From positions 1-5,351 of the forward strand of contig JAOPVD010000047.1 of assembly GCA_025966295.1 (NCBI GenBank): a DNA stretch of 5,351 bases. Direction: 5' to 3'. Under the pieces are notes generated by a model, which was not told the DNA's origin, made no database searches, and saw only the letters and a program-made list of their open reading frames with translations. The position numbers were made by a program, and so were the translations under genes. Origin of the DNA: Frankiales bacterium. Lineage in GTDB: Bacteria; Actinomycetota; Actinomycetes; Mycobacteriales; SCTD01. This document shows positions 4,398-5,351 of this stretch, one piece after another (the first letter of the stretch is position 1; each line of letters begins with the position of its first letter).

Positions 4398-5351
4398 GCC
4401 TGCGGCGAGCGTCAGGACGAACGAGGCGCCGCCGCCGGGACGGGTGTCGACCTGCAGGGTGCCGCCCATCTCCATGGCCAGCCGGCGAGCCGTGTAGAGC
4501 CCCAGACCGCTGCCGGCCACCGTGGCTCCCGCCCGCTCCCCCCGCTCGAACACGGCCTGCCGCTTGTCCAGCGGAACACCCGGGCCGACGTCCTCGACGT
4601 ACACCCGGGTCTCGCCGTCGCCCAACTCGGCGCGCAGCAGGACCGGAGACCCCGGCGCATGCCGGCGGGCGTTGACGAGCAGGGCCGACAGCACCGTGGC
4701 GACGTCCGTGCTCCGCCCACGGACCCAGGCCCCGCGCAGGTCCAGGTGCAGCTCGGCACCCTGCTCCTGCTCCGCGACCACGACGGGCGCCAGGACCACC
4801 GCGAGGTCGAGGTCGACCACGGGCACCACCTGAGCCGGGTCGACCAGGTGCGCCAGGCGTTGCAGCTCGGCCGTCGCGGCGTCCTGCAGCCGGTGCCGCA
4901 CGCCGGGGTCCAGCCTGTCCTCGTACCGGCGGAGCGCGGCGGCGGCGCCGTGCAGGCCCGCGAGCACGTTGCGCACCTCGTGCAGCCGCTCCTCGTCCTG
5001 GGCCTGGGCCGACCGCCGTTCCTGCTTGTGGTCGTGGACGTCGACGATGAGGCCGAGCAGTCGCGAGCTCTGGGCCGACAGCGAGATCAGCACGTCCCGG
5101 AACGCACCGTGCAGCGCGACGACCCCGGCGGCCAGCAGGAGCACGGCCGCCCAGGCGCCGGCGGGCTGCGGGGCCCAGATCACCACGCCACCGAGGGCGG
5201 CCGCGGCGGCGAGGCAGCCGACGACCAGCACGAGCCAGGGCGAACGGCCGTCGAGCCCGGCGCGCCACTCGCGGGTCAGCACCGCCCCCCACAGGGCGGC
5301 GGGAAGCAGGCCCAGGACCGCCGCCGGCAGGGCGTCCGCACCGGCCGACAG
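4188..5351 (-). CDS. Membrane sensor histidine kinase (5' end outside window; C-terminal extent uncertain)
   Basis: Sensor kinase, presumed partner of the response regulator downstream. The frame is open to the right edge, so the N-terminus is missing; numbering here starts at base 5351. Three hydrophobic segments (about 8-25, 37-59, 65-83) indicate a multi-pass membrane protein with little extracytoplasmic sequence in the visible part. The phospho-acceptor box LHEVRNVLAGL has His124. The ATPase domain shows the N box LLVNARRHAP (Asn227), G1 box DVGPG (Asp254, Gly256, Gly258), an F box around VFERGER and G2 box GSGLGL (280-285). It ends at FVLTL (311-315). Beyond residue 318 a Gly/Pro/Asp-rich tail of 69 residues runs antisense to the small plus-strand gene until TAG at 4188-4190; it has no recognisable fold. 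An internal GTG at 5282 is not the likely start because hydrophobic sequence continues upstream. The stimulus is unknown. Confidence 0.88.
   Translation of the reverse strand: MSAGADALPAAVLGLLPAALWGAVLTREWRAGLDGRSPWLVLVVGCLAAAAALGGVVIWAPQPAGAWAAVLLLAAGVVALHGAFRDVLISLSAQSSRLLGLIVDVHDHKQERRSAQAQDEERLHEVRNVLAGLHGAAAALRRYEDRLDPGVRHRLQDAATAELQRLAHLVDPAQVVPVVDLDLAVVLAPVVVAEQEQGAELHLDLRGAWVRGRSTDVATVLSALLVNARRHAPGSPVLLRAELGDGETRVYVEDVGPGVPLDKRQAVFERGERAGATVAGSGLGLYTARRLAMEMGGTLQVDTRPGGGASFVLTLAAGSARLSRQGTGEGGPQRGEVADLQVLGGLDRPLIPSQHDDGAGLDLARPPGGHDGHVDGAVGDGIDAIQV

Noticed and set aside
4392..4400. GGCTGAGCC palindrome at the end of the small plus-strand gene as a terminator
   Set aside because: Only four-base arms with one base between them; it cannot form a useful hairpin.
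4282..5292. Alternative minus-strand frame over the kinase (336 residues)
   Set aside because: Arg/Gly/Ala-rich shadow; the kinase boxes are all in the other minus-strand frame.

Overview
The window comes from a very GC-rich chromosome, and nearly every third codon position is G or C. Together with GTG starts, Mycobacterium-like TsaC and PrmC sequences and a zinc-type L31, this points to a high-GC actinomycete. A Geodermatophilaceae-like or related lineage is my guess, but the sequence does not prove it. No tRNA, rRNA, CRISPR array, insertion sequence or phage gene was seen.

Right to left on the minus strand, the left 3.25 kb is a conserved translation-housekeeping block: rpmE (ribosomal protein L31), a strong hairpin, prfA (release factor 1), prmC (release-factor glutamine methyltransferase), tsaC/ywlC (threonylcarbamoyl-AMP synthase) and a low-molecular-weight protein-tyrosine phosphatase cut by the left edge. 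The last four genes are chained by three 4-base start/stop overlaps (CTGA, GTGA, GTGA), so they almost certainly form one translationally coupled operon. PrmC modifies the GGQ glutamine of the RF1 made just upstream, and TsaC starts t6A synthesis on tRNA. The prmC reading frame appears to begin at a rare CTG codon preceded by a good ribosome binding site. The 133 bases upstream of rpmE can fold into a two-hairpin leader that may be an L31 autoregulatory element.

The right 2 kb is a two-component module: a membrane histidine kinase (minus strand, cut by the right edge) and a NarL/LuxR-type response regulator (minus strand). Between them on the plus strand is a 98-residue open frame that reads like a degenerate receiver domain lacking all phosphorylation residues. 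The kinase frame stays open through most of this small gene in antisense, and the recognisable ATPase domain ends just where the small gene ends. If all three are real, this is a non-contiguous two-component operon with an opposing pseudo-receiver gene nested inside it. That is the most unusual part of the window. rho, often next to rpmE in actinobacteria, is not present here; the two-component module occupies that side.
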